Part shown: positions 34,698 through 42,219 of the stretch, piece by piece
How the letters are laid out: every line of letters starts with the position of its first letter
Numbering within the stretch: the first letter of the stretch is position 1
Assembly (NCBI RefSeq): GCF_029024305.1
Contig: NZ_CP118974.1
Coordinates: 2,387,069 to 2,451,068, forward strand
Direction: 5' to 3'
Origin: Mammaliicoccus vitulinus
GTDB lineage: Bacteria > Bacillota > Bacilli > Staphylococcales > Staphylococcaceae
DNA: 64,000 nt
The notes under the pieces: model-generated
What the model was told of the DNA's origin: nothing
Seen by the model: only the letters and a program-made list of their open reading frames with translations
Databases searched by the model: none
Program-made: the position numbers and the translations under genes

Positions 34698-35459
34698 TTA
34701 TTCAACCGTAAATTCAATGTCACCCACATTTTCATATTCTGCTTTATAAACACCTTTTGTTAATGGTTTTGGTAAAATAAATGTCCCACTTGATACAAAC
34801 ATTCCAGGCGTTAAAGAACGGTTATATTCTTTAATTTTAGAAATGAGCCATTGAACAGCTTTAGCAGGATGACCTTCTACTTCTGTACTATAACCTGATG
34901 CAATCTCGTTACCATCTAACAACAATGTTCCTTTTATATTATCAATATCTTCATATGTTAATTTCTTAGGTTCACCATAAATAATGCCACCACTAACCGC
35001 ACTATCTGCAATAATCTCCGTGACAGTTAAATTAGGGAACCAATTAGAAAATCGAGAATCTGGAATTTCGACTCCTGGAGCAATAAGACATTTATTCATA
35101 ATGTCTTCTAAACTGTCTTCTTCCGTCAATTCCTCTTGCACGATAAAGACTAATTCTAATTCTGCTAAAGGTTCGTTTAAATCATTTAAATAAATACGTG
35201 GACCAAAAATAGTCGTCTCACCCATCGCGCCATATAAAGGCGTCGCTGATGAGAATATATTTCTCGTTTCTTGACTCGTTAAACTAATTTTATAGCCTTT
35301 ATGAATCTCCGTCTCTTCCTTACGTTGCAACACACCTTCTTGAATATCGTATGCCGCATATTCAGTAATATTCGAAGGTAAAATACCATTTGGAATAATT
35401 GATTTATTTTCATATGCTTCATAAAACTGAGAAACCCATTTATTTAGTGATTGTTCCAT
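34698..35459 (-). CDS. 2-keto-4-pentenoate hydratase-like protein (MhpD/fumarylacetoacetate hydrolase fold)
   Basis: 253 residues. Family patterns: GYKISLTSQETRNIF, LAELELVFIVQEEL (metal-binding Glu pair), APGVEIPDSRF, IADSAVSGGIIYGEP, GHPAKAVQWL and GMFVSSGTF. It would hydrate or decarboxylate 2-keto-4-enoates with a divalent metal. No other aromatic-degradation gene is near, so its substrate here is unclear. Ribosome site GGAGG. Confidence 0.85.
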   Translation of the reverse strand: MEQSLNKWVSQFYEAYENKSIIPNGILPSNITEYAAYDIQEGVLQRKEETEIHKGYKISLTSQETRNIFSSATPLYGAMGETTIFGPRIYLNDLNEPLAELELVFIVQEELTEEDSLEDIMNKCLIAPGVEIPDSRFSNWFPNLTVTEIIADSAVSGGIIYGEPKKLTYEDIDNIKGTLLLDGNEIASGYSTEVEGHPAKAVQWLISKIKEYNRSLTPGMFVSSGTFILPKPLTKGVYKAEYENVGDIEFTVE

Positions 35460-35472
35460 TACAAACGACCTC

Positions 35473-35949
35473 CTAAAAAGTTTTTTTCATTAGCGTTGTA
35501 CACATTGTATCGCCAAACAATAACTCTTCGTACTCACGTATTACTTCAAAGCCTTCCTTTTTATAAAAGGCAATACCAATATCGTTCTTGCCATCAACCT
35601 CTAAGTAAACCTCATTGTATAAACCTTTATATTGATCTAGACCAGCATAAAGGAGCGCTTGACCATATCCCTCACGCTGCGCTTCAGGTAGAACATAATG
35701 AGACGATAGATATAGCTCCGTACCTTTAATAAAGTTAGCAAAACCAACAATCTTATTACCATCTTCTGCGACAAAGAAATCCGAATCATTAATACGCTTC
35801 TGAAGCATCTCCTTAGAGTATGACGCATTTAAGAATGCCGTCACAGTACTAGCCGTATAAATATTGGTATACGTGTCATACCAAGCCTTAGATGCTACAT
35901 TTTTAATGCCTGAATAATCTTCTATCGTTGCTTTTCTTACATTTGCCAT
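35473..35949 (-). CDS. GNAT-family N-acetyltransferase
   Basis: Start at 35949 (MANVRKATIED) after GAGGAGAG. 158 residues. GNAT fold: VRKATIEDYSGIKNVASKAW, IVGFANFIKG, the acetyl-CoA-binding stretch LYLSSHYVLPEAQREGYGQALLY (in pieces, residues 75-98) and EVDGKNDIGIAFYKKEGF. It lies 13 bases upstream of the hydratase gene in the same direction. Substrate unknown. Confidence 0.88.
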   Translation of the reverse strand: MANVRKATIEDYSGIKNVASKAWYDTYTNIYTASTVTAFLNASYSKEMLQKRINDSDFFVAEDGNKIVGFANFIKGTELYLSSHYVLPEAQREGYGQALLYAGLDQYKGLYNEVYLEVDGKNDIGIAFYKKEGFEVIREYEELLFGDTMCTTLMKKTF

Positions 35950-36301
35950 AAATATCTCTCCTCTATCTACCTTCCACATCAAGTGAGACACTTGATGTCT
36001 ATTATTCTAAGTTTGAATCTTCCCTGTATTTCACTATATTCACTGTGTAGATTTTAAATAACTTTATATCTACCATTATAGATAATTATATCATTTATAT
36101 ATTAAAAACTATAATATTCAGAATACTTAATTATACCCGAAAACCCTTTAGAAATGTATTATTTGTTAAGTAAGTTAACACATCATACAGTTTAAATTTA
36201 ATATCTAAGTTTGTCATGTAAATATGAGATGTGTTTATAATCTTTTTCAGCTGTATAAATATTTGTTTTTTTAAGTTGAGCATGATATCTCCTGAGTCTT
36301 T

Positions 36302-36576
36302 GTGAGTTAAGTCCAAAGTTAATCCAAGACTTTGCTTAAGTCGTGAGTTAAGTCCAAAGTTAATCCAAGACTTTGCCCAAGTCGTGAGTTAAGTCCAAAG
36401 TTAATCCAAGACATAGCTGAAGTCGTGAGTTAAGTCCAAAGTTAATCCAAGATATTGCCCAAGTCGTGAGTTAAGTCCGAAGTTAATCCAAGACTTTGCC
36501 CAAGTCGTGAGTTAAGTCTGGAGTTAATCCAAGACTTTGCCCAAGTCGTGAGTTAAGTCTACAGTTAATCCAAGAC
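36302..36576. repeat. Family-C 41-bp tandem repeat, left part, 7 copies
   Basis: Units start at 36302, 36343, 36384, 36425, 36466, 36507 and 36548, exact 41-bp spacing. Unit core: GTGAGTTAAGTCCAAAGTTA then ATCCAAGACTTTGCCCAAGTC. The seventh unit is interrupted after 29 bases by the IS element. Confidence 0.92.
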
Positions 36577-36631
36577 TGATGTGCACCCCAAAAGTTGAAC
36601 CTCAAATCTAGCTTATAGGGGTGCATTATTT

Positions 36632-37168
36632 ATGAGAAAAAAATATGATTTTAACTTTAAATTAAAATTAGTAAAAGAGTACTTAGATGGTCAATCAGGT
36701 TATAAAGCACTTACCTTAAAACATGACATTTCCAGTTCATCTGTCATTCAAATATGGGTCAATCAATATAAAGAGTTTGGAGAAGATGGCTTACAAGAAA
36801 AAAGAAGAAACACTGTTTATACTAGCGAATTTAAATTATCTGTTATAAAATTTAGACAAGAAAATATGTTGTCTTATCGAGAAACAGCTAATCATTTTAA
36901 GATTATTAATCCTATAATGGTTGCCAATTGGCAACATCAATTTGATGAAAAGTGTCGTCTTGATCTAGCTAATAAACAAAAGGGACGGTCTATCAATATG
37001 GATAAAAAATATTCGGAAACTGATAATAAAAATTCATCTCTAAATGAAAATGAACGTGAAGAACTCGAAAGACTTCGCAATGAAGTTGAAACGTTAAAGG
37101 CAGGTATTGCTTATCAAAAAAAGTTACAAGCCTTGACCGACATATACGGAAGCAAAAATCAGAAATAG
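36632..37168 (+). CDS. IS3-family transposase OrfA
   Basis: 178 residues. Two HTH segments (residues 1-60, FKLKLVKEYLDGQSGYKAL..; 65-115, SVIKFRQENMLSYRETANHF) and a C-terminal leucine-zipper-like coiled coil (NEREELERLRNEVETLKAGI), as in IS150/IS3 OrfA. It binds the element ends. Its frame ends at 37168, after the -1 frameshift site at 37117-37123. Confidence 0.92.
   Translation: MRKKYDFNFKLKLVKEYLDGQSGYKALTLKHDISSSSVIQIWVNQYKEFGEDGLQEKRRNTVYTSEFKLSVIKFRQENMLSYRETANHFKIINPIMVANWQHQFDEKCRLDLANKQKGRSINMDKKYSETDNKNSSLNENEREELERLRNEVETLKAGIAYQKKLQALTDIYGSKNQK
37117..37123 (+). promoter_or_regulatory. Programmed -1 ribosomal frameshift site
   Basis: A-AAA-AAG heptamer in the orfA frame (codons CAA AAA AAG). 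OrfB is in the -1 frame, which is open from 37090, so slippage here would make the OrfAB transposase, as known for the IS3 family. Confidence 0.82.
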
Positions 37169-37209
37169 TAAAGATCATTACGGAACTACACGAAACACTT
37201 AATATAAAA

Positions 37210-38040
37210 TTGAGTATTTTATTCAAAGTCGCTAAATTAGCTAAATCTGTATATTATTATTGGATAAATCAGTTCAATAAACCTAATAAAGATGATGAAC
37301 TGATTAAAGTAATAAAAGAAATATGTAAGGAATCTAATTATACCTATGGTTATCGAAGAGTTACACAAGATTTAAGTAATAGAGGTATCAAAGTAAATCA
37401 TAAAAAAGTAAGAAGATTAATGAAAGAATTAGGGTTATCTTGTTCGAAATTTACGCATAGAGGGCGTAAATTTCGATCATTCAAAGGTAAAGTTGGTAAG
37501 GTCGCTAAAAATATAATAAATCGTAGATTTAAAACACATGTCCCTTTTCAAAAAATAGTGACAGATATTACAGAATTCAAGTTGAAGAATGGCCAAAAAT
37601 TATATTTATCTCCTTTTATGGACTTATATAGTTCGGAGATTATTAGTTTTGAAATTTCAAAACGTCCTTCGTTAGAGATTGTCATCAATCCACTAAAAGA
37701 AATGATAGCTATGCGTCCAGATTTAAGCTATCGTTTAACGATACACTCAGATCAAGGTTGGCATTATCAACATTCGCAATACACTAAATTATTAAAAGCA
37801 AATAAAGTATTTCAAAGTATGTCTAGAAAAGGTAATTGTTTAGATAACTCAGTTATGGAAAACTTTTTCGGACTACTTAAACAAGAGATGTATTATGGTC
37901 AAGAATTCGAAGATTTTCAGCAACTAGAACAAGCTATACATCGTTATATTCATTTTTATAATAATGAAAGAATCAAATCAAAATTAAAAGGCTTATCTCC
38001 TAAAAAATTCAGGAAACAAACCTTTAAAATATCATACTAA
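37210..38040 (+). CDS. IS3-family transposase OrfB (DDE integrase domain)
   Basis: 276 residues counted from a TTG at 37210. It is probably made mainly as the C-terminal part of OrfAB through frameshifting, since the -1 frame is open back to 37090 and no ribosome site precedes the TTG. HTH_21-like TYGYRRVTQDLSNRG is followed by the catalytic core: Asp in KIVTDITEFK, Asp in TIHSDQGWHY and Glu in SVMENFFGLLK. The triad is complete. Confidence 0.93.
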   Translation: MSILFKVAKLAKSVYYYWINQFNKPNKDDELIKVIKEICKESNYTYGYRRVTQDLSNRGIKVNHKKVRRLMKELGLSCSKFTHRGRKFRSFKGKVGKVAKNIINRRFKTHVPFQKIVTDITEFKLKNGQKLYLSPFMDLYSSEIISFEISKRPSLEIVINPLKEMIAMRPDLSYRLTIHSDQGWHYQHSQYTKLLKANKVFQSMSRKGNCLDNSVMENFFGLLKQEMYYGQEFEDFQQLEQAIHRYIHFYNNERIKSKLKGLSPKKFRKQTFKISY

Positions 38041-38068
38041 AAAAGTTCAACTTTTTGGGTTCAGTACA

Positions 38069-38481
38069 GACATTGCCTAAGTCGTGAGTTAAGTCCAAAG
38101 TTAATCCAAGACATTGCCCTACTCGTGAGTTAAGTCCACAGTTAATCCAAGATATTGCCCTACTCGTGAGTTAAGTCTGGAGTTAATCCAAGACATTGCC
38201 TAAGTCGTGAGTTAAGTCCGAAGTTAATCCAAGACTTTGCCCAAGTCGTGAGTTAAGTCTGGAGTTAATCCAAGACATTGCCTAAGTCGTGAGTTAAGTC
38301 TGAAGTTAATCCAAGACATTGACCAAGTCGTGAGTTAAGTCCGAAGTTAATCCAAGACATTGACCAAGTCGTGAGTTAAGCCAGAAGTTAATCCAAGACA
38401 TTGCCCTACTCGTGAGTTAAATCCACAGTTAATCCAAGACATAGACCAAGTAGTGAGTTAAGTCCACAGTTAATCCAAGAC
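38069..38481. repeat. Family-C 41-bp tandem repeat, right part, 10 copies
   Basis: Units start at 38084, 38125, 38166, 38207, 38248, 38289, 38330, 38371, 38412 and 38453. The first 12 bases after the target duplication complete the unit cut by the IS (29 + 12 = 41). The array ends in CCAAGACATTTTTGTACATA, a flank shared with island 7. Confidence 0.92.
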
Positions 38482-38516
38482 ATTTTTGTACATACTTAAA
38501 TCGTCATTTTTGTGCT

Positions 38517-38612
38517 GATTTTGTAAAGTGCGGACGCCCGGGGGAATAGTATGAGTGAGAGACTACAGGCTCGAGCCATACCCCCAGGCAAGCATGGACT
38601 TTACAAAATCGT
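38517..38612. repeat. 97-bp hairpin module, copy 4
   Basis: Arms GATTTTGTAAAGTGC and GGACTTTACAAAATC (one mismatch near the base of the stem). Inner GCCCGGGGG pairs with CCCCCAGGC, and GTATG with CATAC. The loop carries AGTGAGAGACTACAGGCTCG. Confidence 0.88.
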
Positions 38613-38658
38613 AGCTTTCCTAAAAAATAACAACTCATTTCTATCGAGAGACTTCTAT

Positions 38659-38975
38659 GTTGCTTGTTTGCTCAGTCTTGCAACATACAGACCTTCTATG
38701 TTGCTTGTTTAGTTAGTCTTGCAACATACAGACCTTCTATGTTGCTTGTTTAGTCAGTCTTGCAACATTCAGACCTTCTATGTTGCTTGTTTAGTCAGTC
38801 TTGCAACATTCAGACCTTCTATGTTGCTTGTTTAGTCAGTCTTGCAACTTACAGACCTTCTATGTTGCTTGTTTGGTCAGTCTTGCAACTTTCGGACCTT
38901 CTATGTTGCTTGTTTGGATAGTCTTGCAACTTTCGGACCTTCTATGTTGCTTGTTTGCTCAATCTTGCAACATAG
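38659..38975. repeat. Family-B 41-bp tandem repeat, 8 copies
   Basis: Units start at 38659, 38700, 38741, 38782, 38823, 38864, 38905 and 38946 (41-bp spacing), with GTTGC...GCAAC arms. The first unit is fused to half of an AACAACTCATTTC hairpin, so this array was joined here by recombination. Confidence 0.92.
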
Positions 38976-39000
38976 AAGGACTTCACAAAATCAGTAATAT

Positions 39001-39049
39001 AAAAATCACCCAATCCGAAAGGGAATACAACGGGTTGGGTGATTTTTTT
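39001..39049. terminator. Bidirectional terminator-like hairpin, CACCCAATCCG type
   Basis: AAAAATCACCCAATCCG pairs with CGGGTTGGGTGATTTTT. It lies about 60 bases beyond the DUF1450 gene end and probably terminates it. Confidence 0.85.
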
Positions 39050-39112
39050 TTGAGAAAGGGAATAATGTCCTAATCTCTTTTTACGAACTGATTCCAGCTC
39101 GTAATTTTCTTT

Positions 39113-39439
39113 TTATTTATTCAACTTTTTATTCAACTTGTCGTCGAGCTCTTTTTGTCGGCGTTTTCGTTCTTCGTTTCTAAGACGCAATCTTTCTTCT
39201 TCTTCTGGATCGCGTTTCTTTTGAAGTTGTTTTTGGATTTTTTCCATAAGTTCTTCTTCTGTTAATGCAGCACATGGGCGGTTATTAACGAATGCGAATG
39301 TTTTTCTTCTGCCCGGTCCACAATAAGACTGACATGCTACTTCTACTTCCGCTTCTGGATCTAATTTCTTTAATTTTTTCAGTAGTGACGGTAAATTGAC
39401 AGCTTGGCAATCATCGCAGACTTGGAATTTATTTCGCAT
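39113..39439 (-). CDS. DUF1450 protein with lysine/arginine-rich tail
   Basis: Start at 39439 ([11 protein letters not shown]) after AAGGTGGGG. 108 residues. Residues 1-70 match DUF1450 (YuzB-like) proteins: VCDDC, then [20 protein letters not shown], so four cysteines may bind a metal or an Fe-S cluster. Residues 75-108 are a highly charged helix ([20 protein letters not shown]) not present in short family members. Function unknown. Confidence 0.75.
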   Translation of the reverse strand: MRNKFQVCDDCQAVNLPSLLKKLKKLDPEAEVEVACQSYCGPGRRKTFAFVNNRPCAALTEEELMEKIQKQLQKKRDPEEEERLRLRNEERKRRQKELDDKLNKKLNK

Positions 39440-39517
39440 TTGTTTCCCCACCTTTCTCATTTTCTATTTTAGCAATAAATTATTATACCACCTTAACAGT
39501 TGTTTGAGAATGTCATT

Positions 39518-40357
39518 TTATTGTTTTTTCATATTTCGAATCATTTTATCATTTCGCTCAATCATTCTTTCGAAATATTTATCATATAGTGCCCACTCTT
39601 CTGTTGTGACGGGATTCATATTTAATGTTGCGCCTAATGTTTTTAGGCTTCCTAACAGTTTGAACAGTATGTCATTGGTCGTATATTCTTTATCTAACAA
39701 CTCATTTAATGATGCCATGCTTTCAGGAATGATTGTTGGATAGATAAATTTTGTTTTTTCGTTTTTAAGTGCATGTTGATAGAATTCTTTCATCATTTCT
39801 GCGCGTTCTGCTCCAGACCCTTCAACACATAAATAAATTTGTACTGCTATACCACCTTTAACTCTTCGTTGTGATATACCTGCAAATTTTCTATTATTGA
39901 TACTTAAATCATAGCTACCTGGGCAGTATGATGCCGTGATTTCTTTATTTTCAATAGTATTTGTTTCTTCTTTAAACATTTCACGTATGAGACGTAACAT
40001 CACTTCATATCCAGTATCAATGGATACATCATGCTTACCTTTAAAAATCAAAGATATATTTAGGACACCTTTATCTAACACAACGCCTAAACCGCCTGAA
40101 TTTCTTACGATTGCACTATATCCTTTAACATCGTTTAAAAATTCAATACCATCCTTTAAAAAAGGTAATCTAGAGTCATGTATACCTAATATCACGACGT
40201 GGTTGTGTATCCATGTCCTTACGACACTTGGACTTTTATCATTTCCTACTTGATCACAAAATGTATCATCGAAACTAAAGGACTGCATCGGCTGCAGTCC
40301 TGAAGTGTGGTCAATGTATCGCCATTCTTGTGTAAAATAATCTTGCAAAGTTGCCAT
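39518..40357 (-). CDS. lipL: Octanoyl-GcvH:protein N-octanoyltransferase
   Basis: 279 residues, lipoate ligase/transferase fold. Cys145 in ASYCPGSYDLS is the acyl-accepting residue and Lys157 in NRKFAGISQRR the binding lysine. The Cys and the position after pta identify it as LipL (amidotransferase) rather than an LplA-type ligase. It moves octanoyl groups from GcvH to E2 subunits. No ribosome site is visible; the start is two bases after the pta stop, so it is probably translated by coupling. Confidence 0.88.
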   Translation of the reverse strand: MATLQDYFTQEWRYIDHTSGLQPMQSFSFDDTFCDQVGNDKSPSVVRTWIHNHVVILGIHDSRLPFLKDGIEFLNDVKGYSAIVRNSGGLGVVLDKGVLNISLIFKGKHDVSIDTGYEVMLRLIREMFKEETNTIENKEITASYCPGSYDLSINNRKFAGISQRRVKGGIAVQIYLCVEGSGAERAEMMKEFYQHALKNEKTKFIYPTIIPESMASLNELLDKEYTTNDILFKLLGSLKTLGATLNMNPVTTEEWALYDKYFERMIERNDKMIRNMKKQ

Positions 40358-40359
40358 GA

Positions 40360-41346
40360 TTATATTGTTTGAGCAGCTGTAATAATAGAAAGACTGTATA
40401 CGTCTTCTGCTGAACAGCCACGTGATAAATCGTTAACTGGCGCGTTTAAGCCTTGTAATACAGGACCAACTGCATCAAATCCACCTAAACGTTGCGCAAT
40501 TTTATATCCAATGTTACCCGCTTCTAAGCTAGGGAAAATAAATACGTTTGCATCACCTTGAATATCAGAGTTTGGTGCTTTTTTAGCAGCCACTTCTGGT
40601 ACGATTGCAGCATCAAATTGGAATTCTCCATCTAATACAACATCTTTCAAGTCTGTTTCTTTCAAGTTTTCTTGTGCAATTGTAACAGCTTCAGATACTT
40701 TTTCAGTATCAGGTGATTTTGCTGAACCTTTAGTTGAGAAGCTTAACATTGCAACTCTAGGAGACATGCCAAATGCTTGAGCAGTTTTAGCACTTTCGAT
40801 TGCAATTTCAGCTAAATCTTGTGCATTAAGTTCTGGGTTTATCGCACAATCACCAAATACATATTGTTCTTCACCTTTAGTCATGAAGAATACACCTGAT
40901 GTTTTAGTAACGCCTGGTTTTGTTTTAATGATTTGTAATGCTGGACGCACTGTATCAGCTGTAGAATGTGCAGCACCACTTACAAGTCCATCTGCTTGGT
41001 TAGTGTAAACGAGCATTGTACCGAAGTAGTTTACATTGTTTAATACTTCTTCAGCTTGTTCTACAGTTGCTTTACCTTTACGACGTTCAACAAATTTTTC
41101 TACTAAATCAGCTTTTAATTCGCTTTTTTCAGGATTGATAATTGTGATGCCATCGATTGATAAATTAGCACCAGCTGCAGTTTCTTTAATTTTTTCTTCA
41201 TTTCCAAGTACGATTGGTGCAACCAAATCTGTAGCTTGTAATTTAACCGCTGCTGTTAATACACGAGCATCGTCACCTTCTGGTAATACGATACGAACAT
41301 TCTTACCTGATAGTTTGTCACTTAGGACATTAAGTAAATTAGACAT
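40360..41346 (-). CDS. pta: Phosphate acetyltransferase
   Basis: 328 residues. Pta patterns: VRIVLPEGDDARVLTAAVKL, ADGLVSGAAHSTADTVRPAL, FGDCAINPELNAQDLAEIAI, AMLSFSTKGSA and FDAVGPVLQGLNAPVNDLSRG (in parts). It interconverts acetyl-CoA and acetyl-phosphate in overflow metabolism. Ribosome site GGAGGC. In S. aureus hemQ is its neighbour; here six genes separate them. Confidence 0.97.
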   Translation of the reverse strand: MSNLLNVLSDKLSGKNVRIVLPEGDDARVLTAAVKLQATDLVAPIVLGNEEKIKETAAGANLSIDGITIINPEKSELKADLVEKFVERRKGKATVEQAEEVLNNVNYFGTMLVYTNQADGLVSGAAHSTADTVRPALQIIKTKPGVTKTSGVFFMTKGEEQYVFGDCAINPELNAQDLAEIAIESAKTAQAFGMSPRVAMLSFSTKGSAKSPDTEKVSEAVTIAQENLKETDLKDVVLDGEFQFDAAIVPEVAAKKAPNSDIQGDANVFIFPSLEAGNIGYKIAQRLGGFDAVGPVLQGLNAPVNDLSRGCSAEDVYSLSIITAAQTI

Positions 41347-41465
41347 AATTGCCTCCTATATATGATTGCTATTATTTTTCCATTCATCATTATAACATTT
41401 TTTCATAAATTTTCACGTATACGAACCTTGAATTGGCTTTGTAAAAATAGCAGACATTATATTTT

Positions 41466-42122
41466 TTATTTTGATAATATTTTTTTCCATTCTTGAACTA
41501 ATTCTTTATCTTTAACCTCTGTAAACATAACGTTCGGTTTTAAGTTGGGATCTTTGCCATTATAATCTTTAGCGGCAAATCCGGTAGATAACGTAACATC
41601 TTCATTTTGAGTAAATTGATGTTGATATACTTTCCCATTATCTGCAAACAAATATTTAGTAATTGGTTTGCTCACATCTGCCACGTCATTATAACCTTGA
41701 ATGTTCGTTAAATCTTGAGCTTGTTCATCGTAGCCTTTCACTTGATTGTTAGAATGATATGCAGAAACCCCAACAACATTATGTATTTTAAAAGCTTTTT
41801 CTCCTGGTTTGTCATGATTCGTAATTTGTATTTCTCCATCTTCAGTCATTGCATAGCCATCACCTTTAGTGTGTTCACTACTGCTAAAATAACGATTAGA
41901 TATCGCTAAACCTTTTTCTTCGCCATATTGGTCAACATAGTTTAGTACTTTTTGCTTTAATGCATCTTTCTCTTTATCCGACAACTTAATTTCTTTAGCT
42001 TTAACTTCGTTTGTTTCCATTTTATGCTGCGTTTCTTTCTTTTCAGTTGATTCATTACTACAACCACTTATTAAACAAATTAACATGATAAAAGCGCTCA
42101 AGTATTTAAATTTATGTTGCAA
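41466..42122 (-). CDS. Lipoprotein with DUF4767-like domain
   Basis: 218 residues, TTG start after AAGGAGAG. Lipobox LICLISGCSN (Cys21), so it is membrane-anchored outside. A charged linker (25-60) leads to a C-terminal region from about 150: KYLFADNGKVYQHQF, LSTGFAAKDYNG and PNVMFTEVKDKELVQEW, which resembles DUF4767. Function unknown. Probably transcribed alone from between pta and the phosphatase gene. Confidence 0.7.
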   Translation of the reverse strand: MQHKFKYLSAFIMLICLISGCSNESTEKKETQHKMETNEVKAKEIKLSDKEKDALKQKVLNYVDQYGEEKGLAISNRYFSSSEHTKGDGYAMTEDGEIQITNHDKPGEKAFKIHNVVGVSAYHSNNQVKGYDEQAQDLTNIQGYNDVADVSKPITKYLFADNGKVYQHQFTQNEDVTLSTGFAAKDYNGKDPNLKPNVMFTEVKDKELVQEWKKILSK

Positions 42123-42148
42123 AATAATCTCTCCTTCTATTTACAAAT

Positions 42149-42185
42149 AGACGTCTCCACAAAAAATTATTTGCAGGAGACGTCT
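42149..42185 (-). terminator. Hairpin after the phosphatase gene
   Basis: AGACGTCTCC pairs with GGAGACGTCT around a 17-base loop. The T run is weak, but the position between genes fits termination. Confidence 0.6.
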
Positions 42186-42219
42186 CATGTTTATGTTGAT
42201 ATCACTTTAACAATGATGC

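Larger units (their letters stand above)
36577..38068 (+). mobile_element. IS3-family (IS150-like) insertion sequence, complete
   Basis: 1492 bp. The left end starts TGATGTGCACCCC and continues AAAAGTTGAAC; the complement of the right end reads TGTACTGAACCC then AAAAAGTTGAAC, so the terminal inverted repeats are 24 bp with about 19 matches. The target duplication is GAC (36574-36576 and 38069-38071). It carries overlapping orfA and orfB with an A-AAA-AAG slippery site. The element looks intact and could be active. Confidence 0.93.
36283..39077. repeat. Intergenic mosaic island 6 (largest, with IS element)
   Basis: Order: a family-A half unit (GCATGATATCTCCTGAGTCT, 36282-36301) fused to the family-C array (36302-36576), an IS3-family element (36577-38068), the rest of the C array (38069-38481), the 97-bp module (38517-38612), half of an AACAACTCATTTC-type hairpin, the family-B array (38659-38975), a terminator-like hairpin (39001-39049) and the end motif AATGTCCTAATC. 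All three repeat families meet here. The stretch 35950-36281 upstream is AT-rich with no gene I can support. Confidence 0.85.

Noticed and set aside
36131-36316. 61-residue minus-strand protein upstream of island 6
   Set aside because: No ribosome site, runs into the repeat array, no recognisable motif.
39518-40357. Lipoate-protein ligase A
   Set aside because: The Cys145 motif SYCPGSYDLS and the position after pta fit the octanoyltransferase LipL, not an ATP-dependent ligase.
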